Shown: positions 52,982 to 64,000 of the stretch, piece after piece
Numbering within the stretch: the first letter of the stretch is position 1
Layout: each line of letters begins with the position of its first letter
Assembly: GCA_948567375.1 (NCBI GenBank)
Contig: OX419762.1
Span: forward strand, 35,383,034-35,447,033
Length of the DNA: 64,000 nt
DNA from: Lunularia cruciata
Lineage: Eukaryota; Streptophyta; Marchantiopsida; Lunulariales; Lunulariaceae
Direction: 5' to 3'
The notes under the pieces: generated by a model
The model's input: only the letters and a program-made list of their open reading frames with translations
Database searches by the model: none
What the model was told of the DNA's origin: nothing
Program-made: the position numbers and the translations under genes

Positions 52982-54245
52982 ATGGGGAAACTTTTGGTTT
53001 TCTTTGGCAAGGATGGAGAAGATGTGGAGGCCTTTGTGAGAGACTTCAAGAGAGCTTGCAAAGGAAACAATGAGAGGAGGAAGAATGAGTGGGCCTCATT
53101 ATTACCAGATTTCTTTGAGTATGTAGCACTTACATGGTATGAGTCGGAATAAAAAGAGAGAGAAGAGAGATGGGCAAGAAGAGCCTTGAAAGAGTTTGAC
53201 TTCATCACTCATTGAGAAATTTCTTCTAGATGAGAGTTATGAGAGATTGATGAGTGAAGTTACCTTTCTCAAACAAGGAGATGGAGAGAAAGTGAGAGTC
53301 TATATAGAAAGAGTGGAGAAGTTAGAGTCCAGATTAGTGTTGAGAAGGGTGGGGATGATGTGGAGATTACTATGATTGGCATAAGAGCCATGCTCACCAA
53401 TAATTTTGTGGGAGGCTTGAGACCACAATAAGAATCAAGGTGAGATATGAGAAACCTTCTTCCAAGGTTGAAGCTATCAAGATTACAATTTGTATGGAGG
53501 AGAGTTTGGAAGGAGATGAGAGTGATTTGGTGATGAAGGAGGTTGTACATCCTCCTCAAGGCTACAATTATGGTGGAACTTTTGATACTTTGGTGGTAAG
53601 GATGCACCACAAGTATTCACTACTCCGATTCTTGCACCTCTACCAAAAGATCCACTTCAAACCATCAAAGAACAACTTGCAGATCTCAAGATCAATGTAG
53701 TGCAACTATGGGAGAAGAGAGAGGTAGATCAAAATGTAGGGAGAGGACCTAGGAGTTATAGAAACTGTCCATATAGAGGAGGTCAACCAACCAACAATTT
53801 CAATGATAAAAATTGGTTTGGCTGTGGAGGAAGAGATCACATCCAAAGGAATTGCCCAAATTTTGCTAAGCATGGAGGAAGGGGTTATGAGGGAGCAAAT
53901 AGAGGGCAAGAGAGAGGAAGTGAAACCCAAGTGGCTCCTAATCCAAACAAAGTTAATGGGATAGCATCTATAGATGTGGTTGAGAGCAAGTATGAGAAGG
54001 GGGAGTGCTCAAATTCCAAAGGTCTTAATTTGAATGTTTGGCACATGAGAAGAAGAGAGCTCATTTTGCAGAGGATGTACACTCTTCTCAAGGTTTTACT
54101 CCTAGCAAGGATACTCTTATGTCTACTAGGAGCACTCACACCTCAACACCATCAACAACAAAGACTCCAAGGAAGAAGTTGGGATGGAAGACTTCTTGAT
54201 CTCAAAGCAACAATGAAATTACAATGTGTTAGAGGATGTTGGTAG
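52982..54245 (+). pseudogene. Element B gag, decayed
   Basis: It starts at ATG 52982 (MGKLLVFFGKDGEDVEAFV), followed by a capsid-like part with EYVALTWYESE. A frameshift leads on to 53260-53440 and a zinc knuckle WFGCGGRDHIQRNCP near 53815-53860 with a Gly/Arg-rich tail. It probably formed particles in the intact element. Stops at about 53150 and 53697 and frame changes inactivate it. Confidence 0.75.
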
Positions 54246-54369
54246 TTACAAGGCTAATAGTGGACCAATTGATTGCTTTGAACCCTACCTTGATAAAGTA
54301 GCTTAGAGGTGGCTTGAGTTCTAAAAGGAGCAAGAGGAAGAAGAAGGCAAAAGACTAAGTATCAATGGG

Positions 54370-55800
54370 TTGGTATATGCCAAACTAGCACCATGGGAGG
54401 CTTGTGAATATGCCTCCAAGATTGATGTGAGAATGAATGGTCACAACATCAAGGATGTATTGGTTGATAGAGGATCAGCAATGAATGCCATGTCAAAAAA
54501 TTTGATGAAGAAGTTGGGTATGATACCCTCTAGACCTTCAACATTGATGGTGAGCATGGTAAACAAGCATTAAGTTCAACCAGTAGGGGCAATGGATAAG
54601 GTGGTAGTTTCAGTTATGGGAGTTCAAAATTTCATGACTTTCCAAGTCTTGAAGGATTCAAGCTATGATTTGCTTCTTAGGAGGCCATGGTTGAGTGTAG
54701 AATGCACAACTGATCAATGGCACAAAGGGTACTTGAGGATTAGGCCATCAAACCATAGAGTTACAGTTTTTATCACTAACACCACCAAAAACATTGAGAA
54801 ACATTGAGAAACACCATCTTCTAATTATTCACATTCAGAAACACCATCTTCTAATTATTGAGAATCAGATTCAAAAGAAGGAGCTTTAGGTGTGGACACA
54901 AGCATGGAAGAAGAAACCTCCACAGAGGAGGATGAATCTGAATCTGATTCGAATGTGTATCCCTTGTGTGCTATGGATTTTGCACCTAAGCTAGAGGTTT
55001 TGAAGGACCTAGATAAATCACCATTGACCCTTGAGGAGATACAAATGAGGTTATCTACCCGCAAGTATGGTCCAAATATTACCATGGAGGAGAAGGTAAT
55101 ATTTGAAGAGATTTTTTGCAAGTTCATCCACGTGTTTGCTTTCAATTACAAGGATCTAAAGGAAGTTACCTTGGAGGAACACAAGATTGAGGTGGAGTCA
55201 CATGCAAGACCAGTCCGCCAAAAGTAACATCTCATTTGTCCACCAATATCTTTGGTTGTGAAGGAGGAGATTGATAAGCTCAAGGAGGCCAAATTTATCC
55301 TTGAGGTGGAGAATTCAAAATGGGTGCCTCCAATTGTGATTGTGACAAAAAAGAATGGCAAGCTTTGGATATGTGTGGATTACAAGAAGCTCAATGTTGT
55401 TACTAAGAAGGACTATTACCCTTTACCAATCATTGATGAGATCTTGGAGTAGTTTGTAGGTCATGAGAAGTACAATTTTGGAGATGGTTATAATGGGTAT
55501 AACCACCAAAGAATCAACAACTCACCACATTCACCACACCTTGGGGGACTTAAACTTTCAAGATCATGCCTTTTGGGCTTTGCAATGCTCTAGCCACATT
55601 CCAATGGTTCATGAATAAGGTGTTTGAATCTTTCATTGGGAAATTTGTGAGAGACTTAATTGATGACTTTTGTGTCTATGGGAGCAAGGAGGAGCACTTT
55701 GGGTACCTAATCAAGATATTGTAACACTTGGATGAAACAAATGCATGACCCAACCCAAAGAAGTGCATTTTTGGTTTTGAAGAAGGTCTAATTTTGGGGC
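54370..55800 (+). pseudogene. Element B protease and reverse transcriptase, decayed
   Basis: The protease region shows IKDVLVDRGSAMNAMSKNL near 54448-54510, with Arg in the middle of the usual Asp-Ser/Thr-Gly. A Glu/Asp/Ser-rich spacer lies near 54880-54960. RT begins near 55170 and includes WVPPIVIVTKKNGKLWICVD and the YYPLPIIDEI block. The segment near 55450-55560 is scrambled, and the catalytic box reads DLIDDFCVYG near 55650-55680. Frame changes and stops (about 55227, 55450 and 55722) break it. Confidence 0.8.
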
Positions 55801-57810
55801 ACATCATCTCCAAGGATGAAATAGTGATTGATCCTAAGAAGGTGAAGAAAATCTCAGACCTTCCATTCCCTTCAAGCTTGACAAAGTTATGCCAATTTTT
55901 GGGGATAGTTGGGTACTATAAGAGGTTCATCTTCTCATTCTCCAACAAAGCTTATGCATTGACCATCTACATGAAGAAGGATGTAGAATACATGGTGATT
56001 TTGGAGGACAAGGTGGCTCTCAAAGCTGTTGAGGAGCTCAGGCAATCCCTTGTTGTAGCTCTAATTGTTGCTAAACCTAATTGGAGTAAGCCTTTGATCC
56101 TCTACACTGATGCTTCCAATGTAGTTATAGGATGTACTCTTAGTCAATTAGACCAAGATGGGCATGATCATCCAATAGCTTCTCATAGTAGGCCAATGGT
56201 TTCAGCAGAAAAGAACTACTCTATCATAGAGAGAGAAAAGTTGGCAGTGATCTTTGGTCTCAAGAAGTTTAGACATTGCTTGATTGGAGAGAAAGCCACC
56301 ATTGTCATGGATTACAAGGCTTTGAAGTACATCTTCAACAAGCCTAATGTGGAAGGAAGGCTAGCAAGGTGGATGATACTCTAGTCTGAGTATGACTACA
56401 CCATTGAAGATAGGCCAAGGAAGAAACATACAAATGTTGATTTTTTATCTAGGGCTTATGATCATGATGGAGATGAGCCAATGGATGATTCTTTCCCAGA
56501 TGAGGAGCTCATAACAATCTCAATCACTCAAGAGGTTCCAATCGAGTACAAGGAGATTGTGGACTTTGTTACAAGGGGTAAATATTTAGAAAGGATGCAT
56601 GCTAGGGAGAAGAAGGCCCTTGTAGCAAGATCTAGATCTACATAATAGTGGAGGATATTCTTTTTTTGCCAAGGAGAAAATGGTTTACTTTGAAGAGCAA
56701 TGGGTAGGGAAGAATTTATCTTACTCATAAAGGGGTTTCATGAAGGTTTAGCGTGTGGAGTACACTTTGCAAGAAAGGTAATTACTTTCAAAATTCAAGA
56801 TGCAAGTTTCTATTGGAGAGGGATTTTCAAGGATTGTCTTGATTATTGCAAAACTTATCATGTTTGTCAAGCTTTTGCTAGAAAATTTACCTCCACTCTA
56901 CTACTTAGATCAATTCCATTGCTAGGACCTTTTGAGAAGTGGTGAATTGATTTTGTTGGTCCTTTCAATGGAACCCCGAGGAAAAATTGGTTTATTGTGG
57001 TAATTACTGATTATCTTACCAAGTGGGTTGAGGCTAGACCATTGAGGGACAAGAATGAAGATGAAGTTGGGAGATTTCTTTTTGAATGCATTATCACTAG
57101 GTTTGGGTGCCCTTTGGAGTTGGTTTCTGATAGAAGAGTAGAGTTTACAAGAAACATTACTACAGCCATGCTACGATATTTCTCTATCACACATAGAGTA
57201 ACTACATCCTATAAGCCAAATTCAAATGGCTTGGCAGATAGAACTAATCAGACCTTGTGCACGATATTGGCCAAAGATGTAGAAATGGAGGGGGCTAAAC
57301 ATCATTGGGACAAGAGGATTCATGCAGTTTTGTGGAAGTATAGGACAACCATGAACACTTCTATCAGATATTCTCCATTTCAATTGGTATATGGTATTGA
57401 GTCTATATACCTATTCACTTTGATCTTCTTACCTTCCAAATCATTCATAAGAGATTGAAGAAAGCATAAGGAGGTGATGCAGGAAGTCAAGGAATGATCA
57501 ACTCATGGAATTGGAAGAGGCAAGAGCAATTGCGATGGTTCAAGTGAAGCAAGCCCAAAGGAAACAAAAGGAGAGCTATGACAAGAGGCAAGGCAAGAAG
57601 ATGGTGGAGCCTTTCAAAGAAGGTGATTGGGTAATGTTGTTTGATTCCATTCAATTCAAGAGAGTGCAAAAGAATTTTTTGCCTAAGTACTTTGGACCTT
57701 TCATAGTGGAGAAGGTGTGGAGCAATTACACGTATGATCTCAAGGAGTTGAGAGGAAGACAGTTTGATAGGATTAACCATGATAAGTTAAAGATGTATCA
57801 TAAAAGGTAG
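55794..57810 (+). pseudogene. Element B RNase H and integrase, decayed
   Basis: It aligns along its whole length with 1-1941. RNase H ILYTDASNVVIG is at about 56097, and the integrase zinc site at 56727-56870 has CKTYHVC, with one Cys changed to Tyr. In the core the Trp-Gly before the first acid is followed by a TGA near 56942. LVSDRRVEFT replaces LVSDRGGEFT, and LADRTNQ replaces LAERTNQ, changing the third catalytic acid from Glu to Asp. Stops near 56384 and 57466 are also present. The pattern is neutral decay of an A-type element. Confidence 0.85.
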
Positions 57811-57858
57811 AGAGACCTTCACTTTGTCTTCAAAGTGAAATCTTAGTCCAAGGGTAAA

Positions 57859-58522
57859 TGTAACACCCATTTGTGCATGTATGTGCTATTATGATATTTA
57901 GTTTGGTATTATAAGTACTTGAAATTTATTATTTATGGTTCTACATTAGTCATGATAAGCTAAAGTTAATCATAGCTAAGATAAAGGGAACCTTACTTTA
58001 GAGGAAATGGAAAAGATGAGCACCAATATTTTGAATTCTAATGTGTTGACTTCTAGATATTTGGCTTTGAAGAAAGAGTTGAGAACTCTTGGACCCACAA
58101 GCCTCTCTTTTTTAGACTTTTCTATAGTCCAAAGATAGTCCATGTGAACAAATCCTTGACTTAGTGGTTACATCAAGATAAGACTACATGCTTAGGAGAA
58201 TGTTCCCATGAGTATAAATATTACTTTAGCCTTTTGACTTTATTTGACTTTTAACCTAGTAACTTGAGTTACTCCAATAATTAGTAACTTTGGTTCATAT
58301 CTATTTCATAAGTATATAAACTAGGGGTGAGGAGGTACTCATCATCCTTTCATTTGCAACTATCTTTCTCTCCTTGAGTTCTCTAGTGAGCAATGTCTTG
58401 AGTCTTGGAGTGTTAGCCTTGGAGGAGTATGATAGAGTTGGTGTTCTTTGCCTTCTTAGTCCATGGTGTGCTACCATAATAGCCATCAAAGTTTAATCTT
58501 GAGTGAGAGACATGCTGATTCA
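57859..58522 (+). repeat. 3' LTR of element B
   Basis: It starts TGTAACACCC after the purine-rich AGGGTAAA, ends CA and matches 1990-2679. The downstream sequence to 59003 is copia leader-like with no coding motif. Confidence 0.85.
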
Positions 58523-59003
58523 TAGATCAACTTCTGGCCTCGGCTTGATGATTTAAGGTTAGGAGCATCAATGGATGTGGTGCGATGAATTACCACTATA
58601 GCTATATACCCAATTCTATAGGATAATAGTAGGTTTGACTGACTACCATCATGGTCTCCCAAGTTAGAAACTAGACTACATAGGTTAGTGAGTGAAAGAG
58701 AATGTGAGGCTTTGGTGTGAATCCAAGGTTTTGACCCTCCATCAAATTTAGTTCATAACTTTTGACTTAAGACTCAAAAGAATGATCTATTTAGTGCATT
58801 GGAAAGCTTATCTTTAGAGCTACATGTTGGTGCAATTATTTGTTGATTTGAGTACTTGAAGAAGCTGCTATAAAATTATTTTTGTCTTATGACCCACTCC
58901 CTTGAGTTTTGGAGTTTTAAGGTGGAAGGTGCAAGGACTCAAGAGGAGTCTCTAAGTGCAACAATAGCCTCAATAGTACTTTTGGATGCATAAGAAAGTC
59001 AAG

Positions 59004-59600
59004 ATGGGTACTTTGAAGCTTGGTGGACCCAAGTTTGATGTGACAAAGTTTGATGGCCACATGGATTATTTGTTGTGGGAATGGTAGGTGAAAGAAGTGC
59101 TAAGGGAAATTGGTTTGGGTAAGCCCTTGAGAGAGAAACCTGAAGATGTGATACAAAGTGATTGGGATGATATTCAAGAGCAAGCAATGAATATTGTTGA
59201 GCGGCTCTACCAAACATTGTTGGAGCATGCACGGAGTATGTTGAGAAAATCAAAGTTAACACATGAGTTTTGGCCAAAAACCATCAACACGGGAGCTTAT
59301 GTGGTAAATATTTCTCCATCTAGTGCGATCAACTTCAAGATGCCATATGAGTTGAAGCAGCAACAACCAATTGATTATGGTAGATTGAAGATATTTGGTT
59401 GTGATTCATATTCACTCACACCTAAGGAGAATAGGTCCAAGTTGGATGCTATGTCAAAGAAATGTGTTTTTCTTGGCTATGAAAGTGGAGTGGAAGGCTT
59501 ATAGGCTATGGGATCCAATAGCATGTAAGTTTATTGTCAACAGGGATGTATCCTTTAATGAATCTAGATCATTTAAGAAGGACGAGAATGCTTAGGCTCC
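59004..59600 (+). pseudogene. Copia element F gag start fused to integrase C-terminal part
   Basis: ATG 59004 begins MGTLKLGGPKFDVTKFDG, typical of copia gag. After about 70 codons the frame runs into MLRKSKLTHEFWPKTINTGA and YGRLKIFGCDSY, which is the end of a copia integrase core and the following conserved block ending VFLGYES. The rest of gag, protease and the catalytic integrase core are missing, so a large internal deletion joined the two. An in-frame stop lies near 59084. Confidence 0.72.
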
Positions 59601-59724
59601 CTACATTGACAAAGGTAAGTCTCCTACCCCAAAGCTAGTTGAGAGGGAGATTGATCACCTAAGTGATGAGGAGGAAGGAGGTGCTCCTATAGCGGAGCAA
59701 GTAGTTGTTGGTGAGCAATAAGGT

Positions 59725-61440
59725 ATGCTAGGTCAACCTCACAATAGACCTATACATGGAGATCAAGTAGAGAGTTCATCAAGGAGGTCATTAGGGTGTG
59801 CTAGTCAAGCTCCAAATAGATATGGTACACGGACTGATTCCACTAAGTTGTTGGATTATGACTTGACTTTTGAGGATGATGCTCATGCTTTGGTCTTGGA
59901 AGAAGTTGAACCCTCGTCCTACAAGGAGGCACATTCTTCTTGTGAGAAGGATGAGTGGTTTGGTTCAATGGAGGAGGAGATGCAATCCTTGAGGGATAAC
60001 AAGACTTGGGAACTAGTGACATTACATAAGGATCAACAAGTGATAGATTGCAAGTGGATTGACAAGTTGAAAGAGGGTCCTAAGGAAGGATCTAAGATCT
60101 ACAAGGCATTGTTTGTAGCCAAGGAGTTCACTCAAGAGAAGGTGGACTACAATGAGGTCTTTTCTCATATCACAAAGTATTCCACAATACATCTATTGTG
60201 TATGCTTGTTGCATTATTTGGTCTTACCTTAGATCAAATGGATGTTGTCACAATGTTTCTCTATGGCACCTTGAATGAGAGGATATTCATGAGACAAACC
60301 ATGGGGTTTGTGAAGAAAGCCAAAAGGACAAAGTATGTAGATTGCTGAAGTCCTTGTATGGATTGAAGAAAGCACCTCACTAGTGGAACAAGAGGTTTGA
60401 TGAGTTTATGCATGCTTAGGGTTTCAATAGGAGTTTGTTTGATCCTTATGTGTACATGAAACCAATGAGTAATAAGACCTTTGGTTTTATTATTCTTGTG
60501 CTCTATGTGGAGGACATGTTGATAGCCGCTAAGGATAGATCTGACGGGAACAAGCTAAATGCGCTCTTGAGTTTAGAGTTTAAGATAAAGGATCTAGGGT
60601 TGGCCACAAGGATATTAGGCATAGAGATCAAGAGGAACTTGAGCACTGGTCAGTTTTGGTTGATGTAGAGTAAGTATGCTAGGAAGGTACTTGCTAGGTT
60701 CAACATGGAGAACTGTAAACCAAGAAGTACTCCTCATTTCAAGCTTTCAGCTGCATGTTGTCCTATAGATGTTGGGAAGAAGAGTTTGATGGCTAACATT
60801 CCTTATGAAAAGGTTGTTGGGAGTCTCATGTACTTGATGACTTGCACTACACCTGATCTTGCCCTAGTAATGGGTAAGGTGAGCAAGTATATGTCAAATC
60901 CAGGAAGAACAAATTGGGAAGTAGTTAAGTGGATTCTTAGGTATTCAAGAGGTACACTAGATTATGGGTTCTTATTTGATAGAAGATCAATGAATGTCAT
61001 ATCACTATATGGCTATGTAGATGTTGACTATGGACAAGATATGGACAAGTGAGGTCAACAATGAGGTATGTGTTCACACTTGGTGGTGGGTGCATTAGTT
61101 GGAGATCTACCTTGAAGAAGTATGTTGCATAGTCTACTATGGAAGTGGAGGATGTGGCAGCAGCAAAGGAGGCAATTTGGTTGGATAGACTTGTTGTTGA
61201 GATGGGGCTATTGCATGGTAATGTAATGCTTCATTTTGACAGTCAAAGTGCTTTACGCCTAGCTAAAAATAAGGTGATGGACAATAGGGATAAGCACATA
61301 GACATCAGGTAACACTTTCTCAGGCAAGTTGTGTCTAAGGAAATGTTTGAGCTAGTCAAGATTGATGGTAATCTCAACCCGACTAATGCTCGTACCAAAG
61401 TCATACCTTTAGAAAGTTTCTCTAGGCATTGTGCTACCCT
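59725..61440 (+). pseudogene. Copia element F reverse transcriptase and RNase H, decayed
   Basis: Copia RT landmarks follow in order: WFGSMEEEMQSLRDNKTWEL and CKWIDKLKEG, the LDQMDVVTMFLYG block near 60230, the LYGLKKAP block near 60355 in a shifted frame, and LYVEDMLIAAK near 60505. The usual Tyr-Val-Asp-Asp reads Tyr-Val-Glu-Asp here. Further on come GSLMYLMTCTTPDL and a chain of RNase H motifs ending HFDSQSALRLAKN and KHIDIR near 61230-61310. Several stops and frameshifts make it inactive. Confidence 0.83.
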
Positions 61441-61628
61441 ATAGGTTGTGCAAGTGGAACATGAGTAGGATGACTTAGCATTGGAGGTGACCTTTGCCTT
61501 TTTGGTTACTCTATCCATGTATGGGCTACGGTTATAAGTTCTAGTTTATCCTAGTGTACAGGAGGGATCAAGTGATTGGCCATCTGTCTAGAGCTTCCTA
61601 TAGAGTGATCAATTATCAAGGAGGAGTT

Positions 61629-61968
61629 TGTTAGGGTTTACTCTTATGCCTTAGGGTTACATTGTAAGCTGGTTAGCCTAACCTTAGTTAGGAGTAACTC
61701 AGGGTATGCACAACACCCACCCTATATACGCCTTGGGGCATATTGGGTGAGGGTTGCTCATTTGTTAGTTCATGGTTGGAATGGATTTGGAGAGTGTGCA
61801 GATTCTTGCTTTGTATGCTTGGATATGGCGATGAGCCTTGAGCATTAGTAAAGACTCCTGAGCATTCCCATGGACATAGCCACACATCAAGGTGAACCAC
61901 ATACATATGTGTATGTGTGAATCCGATGGTTGTATACATGGTGTGTGCATATCGTCAGTTATCCAACA
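61629..61968 (+). repeat. 3' LTR of copia element F
   Basis: It starts TGTTAGGGTTTACTC after the purine-rich AAGGAGGAGTT and ends CCAACA. It matches 50102-50462. Confidence 0.82.
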
Positions 61969-64000
61969 ACTTATCTCCAAAGTATGTTGATTTAAGGTCA
62001 TATTGCTAGAAGAAGTATAGAATACTTTTGTTAAGCAGATCTTACCTTAGCAAATAAAAACTTATCACTCTTGAAATGTTGGATTCTGATTTAAAGAAAA
62101 TATAGTGAATATATATATCTTAAAAAATAAAAAAGTGAAACTGGCTTAAGGTCATTTTGAGTAATAGACAAACAATGTTAAGTTAATCCTTACTAATTCT
62201 CCTATTCATAAAATTTAATTATCTGGATATTATATCTACAATTTGTACTAAATTGGGAATCAAAGTTTGACAAGATCTTTCTTGGGAGTTTCTTTTGTTG
62301 ATGGCACCTTGGCCTTGTCCATATATTAAAGGTTTTAGTAGGAGAAATACAAGCATATTGTCAAGTAAACTGGACCATCATAAGTAGTCTAATTAAGTTG
62401 GGGTTACTTTTTTATCTTCTATTTTAAGTTTATATATTTTTCATTCAGACACTTAAATTTCCAATTAAAAATGAGTAAGAGAAAGGAGCTTGATGAATCT
62501 AAAAAAAGAAGAAGAAACCAGCAGAATAAGTTTAGAAGAAGACTAAGACACAAAATAAGATAATTTAGAGACTGAGATGAGCGAAAATGAGTGAAAATAT
62601 ATATATATATATAAAGGCAGAGAGGCTATCTATTTCCGAGACATTTTATAGAATGAGATATAATCAAAATGTTTAGGACAGGGGTTTTCTAAACATAGGG
62701 TTTATTAAGGGGATCATGTTGCTTATGGACCTTGATTAAGGGAAAAAGACTAAGAAATTTTGTGAAGAAGGAAAGAAATCGCTTAGAAACGTTTAAATTA
62801 AAAAATTACAGAAACATCTTATTTTGTATCAGAACAAAAAATAAAATAAAAAATAAAAAATAAATTTTAATATGAAAAAGTTTCACTTCTGAATAGAAAC
62901 TCTAATTCCATTTTGACTTATTTTACATGAATGGATTGTCCTCTAAAACTCATACTCCTGAATGGCGTGGACCTGCACCACCGTGAACTAACAGCACCCA
63001 TTAAAGAAAATATTCTCATTAAAGTTCCAACCCTTTCTGGTTTTGTCTCTCCCTTGTAGGGCTTGATGGGGTCTTCCCATCCTTCGTTTTTCCTACGCGG
63101 TCGCCTTTCATCTTTCTGGACTCTTCTAATTTATTCTGAATTGCCTTATTTGTTTATTTATTTATTGAAATTGATACTTGTGTACGAGATGACTTCATAA
63201 TAATTTCGGAAGTCACTTTACTTGATTCTGCATACGAGTTATGAAGTAATCTAAAATCACTCCCGGTATACAAATTCATCTAAAATTTGAGAAAATATCT
63301 TTTTGATTTTTACCTGCATCATATTTAAGATGATATTGAGTGTACTCAATATCTTCATTTTCCTTATTCATGATAGACAGATATTGTTATATCGATACGA
63401 GGCACTCATGTAGAAAGAATCCAAGACAAAAGTAAATATGCAGAGTAAAGTAAAAAGAGCTTCGACGTTGTGAACAAGAATCAAAACTCTTAACCAAATT
63501 CCAATTTTTGACACTTTAGAATATGATAGAAACTGCAAGTCATTGTCCCATCTACGAAGAGCTTGCATTGAATCGAAAGTCACCAAATGTTTCCAAATTG
63601 ATATTCACAACCAGAGTGAAGCTAGAATAGTGAATACTAGAAGACTTAATAATAGTATAAATTATATCTCAAAATAGCACATATACTTTATACATATTAA
63701 ATGCACAAAGTAACAGCTCACACGTTGCAAGAGGCTGTATCGAAGTCCCTATTGCATGCTAGATTGTTGCTTTCTTCTCCTCCATTATGGGGATTTACGA
63801 AGAACAGAGTTATTGAGCAATGGTATTATGTGGGGCATTCGTCGCAGCTTGTTGCAACATTCATCGAGGAAAAGCCAGCACATGGAAAGAATTTGAGGAG
63901 TCGATGGTGTTGCTATCTACTCTATTAGCTAGCAGGCCTCCCTTCTGCAGGTGAGCATGACCATGTGAAAGCCCAAGTGCATGCACGGCGCTTATACCCT
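61969..64000. other. AT-rich terminal 2 kb without a recognised gene
   Basis: No retroelement motif is seen. A short TA microsatellite lies at about 62597-62613 and a third copy of the dispersed repeat at 63041-63108. A 75-codon plus-strand frame at 63701-63928 (MHKVTAHTLQEAVSKSLLHA) is followed shortly by CTGCAGGTGAGC, which could be an exon end. There is not enough to call a gene. Confidence 0.4.
63041..63108 (+). repeat. Dispersed short repeat, copy 3
   Basis: TTTTGTCTCTCCCTTGTAGG and the following GCTTGATGGGG, TCTTCCCATCCTTC and TTTTTCCTACGCGGT match 24676-24740 and, in the first half, 20589-20648. Confidence 0.65.

Larger units (their letters stand above)
51766..58522 (+). mobile_element. 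Ty3/gypsy family A, second copy (B), decayed, nested in F
   Basis: It has the same LTR family and pol as element A: a partial 5' LTR (51766-52072), gag, protease, RT, RNase H, integrase and a complete 3' LTR (57859-58522). The RNase H and integrase parts match 1-1941 closely. Stops and frameshifts occur throughout, and the 5' LTR lacks its 3' half. The flanks share only GATC (51762-51765 and 58525-58528), not a clear 5-bp duplication. Confidence 0.88.
50102..61968 (+). mobile_element. Ty1/copia element F, decayed, with nested element B
   Basis: LTRs at 50102-50462 and 61629-61968 are clearly alike. A primer-site-like sequence GGAATCAGAGC follows the 5' LTR. Copia-type gag start, integrase, RT and RNase H remnants lie at 59004-61440. 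The pol order integrase before RT is diagnostic for Ty1/copia. Element B (family A) occupies 51766-58522. The block 50463-51765 between 5' LTR and B does not look like copia gag. No matching target duplication was found (GTTTA against ACTTA), so rearrangement or mutation at an end is possible. Confidence 0.75.

Noticed and set aside
51760-58530. GATC on both sides of element B as a target duplication
   Set aside because: Only four bases, at different distances from the LTR ends. Ty3/gypsy elements normally leave five adjacent bases.
1-64000. CRISPR arrays, rRNA or tRNA genes
   Set aside because: No regularly spaced direct repeats, and no tRNA cloverleaf or rRNA sequence noticed. The tRNA-like pieces are primer-binding sites of retrotransposons.

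Overview
This window is nuclear DNA of a green plant. It is made almost entirely of nested LTR retrotransposons with no confidently recognisable host gene. The plant assignment rests on Ty3/gypsy chromoviruses with a C-terminal chromodomain, primer-binding sites for initiator tRNA-Met (TGGTATCAGAGC), a non-chromovirus Ty3/gypsy family and a Ty1/copia element. Family C (below) and an endonuclease-like remnant near 25.5-26 kb resemble elements I recall from streptophyte algae and early-diverging land plants, so a bryophyte, lycophyte or fern is a guess, not a conclusion.

Layout. 1-2679: 3' end of Ty3/gypsy family A (open pol, 3' LTR). 2680-7893: family C copy 1 (C1), decayed, followed by tandem LTR pieces. 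7894-8890 and 14539-14923: decayed chromovirus family E on the minus strand, split by D1. 8891-14533: D1, an almost pristine minus-strand chromovirus with intact gag and pol, LTRs differing at one base in 423, and a perfect target duplication. 15106-15855: solo LTR of family E. 15856-25480: mostly unrecognised, with a decayed minus-strand coding remnant and small repeats. 25490-25980: endonuclease-like remnant. 25984-38679: family C copy 2 (C2), interrupted at 32162-37719 by D2, an older copy of family D with its own perfect target duplication. 38680-45160: family E chromovirus. 45161-47459: minus-strand gag-like remnant G. 47460-50101: no gene, one foldback. 50102-61968: Ty1/copia element F, containing a host-gene-like block and a nested copy (B) of family A at 51766-58522. 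61969-64000: AT-rich, no gene.

The most interesting system is family C. Copy C2 carries, between protease and reverse transcriptase, a domain with the ordered motifs of a cytosine-5 DNA methyltransferase: FGG motif I, catalytic Pro-Cys-Gln in GWPCQGH, ENI motif VI, SRAH motif VIII and a C-terminal motif X-like block. Copy C1 has lost the methyltransferase core by an internal deletion just after motif I, but retains the 3' part of the element. There the integrase ends in a PHD-finger-like zinc module. Combining the copies, the family seems to have been gag - protease - DNA methyltransferase - RT - RNase H - integrase - PHD finger: a retrotransposon with its own DNA-methylation writer and a chromatin reader. 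Both copies are dead.

D1 is the second notable element. It has a textbook -1 frameshift signal at the gag/pol junction (slippery GGGAAAC, 7-nt spacer, 9-bp perfect stem) and an LTR promoter packed with heat-shock-element-like GAAnnTTC arrays just upstream of a TATA box. It looks like a recently mobile, possibly heat-responsive chromovirus.
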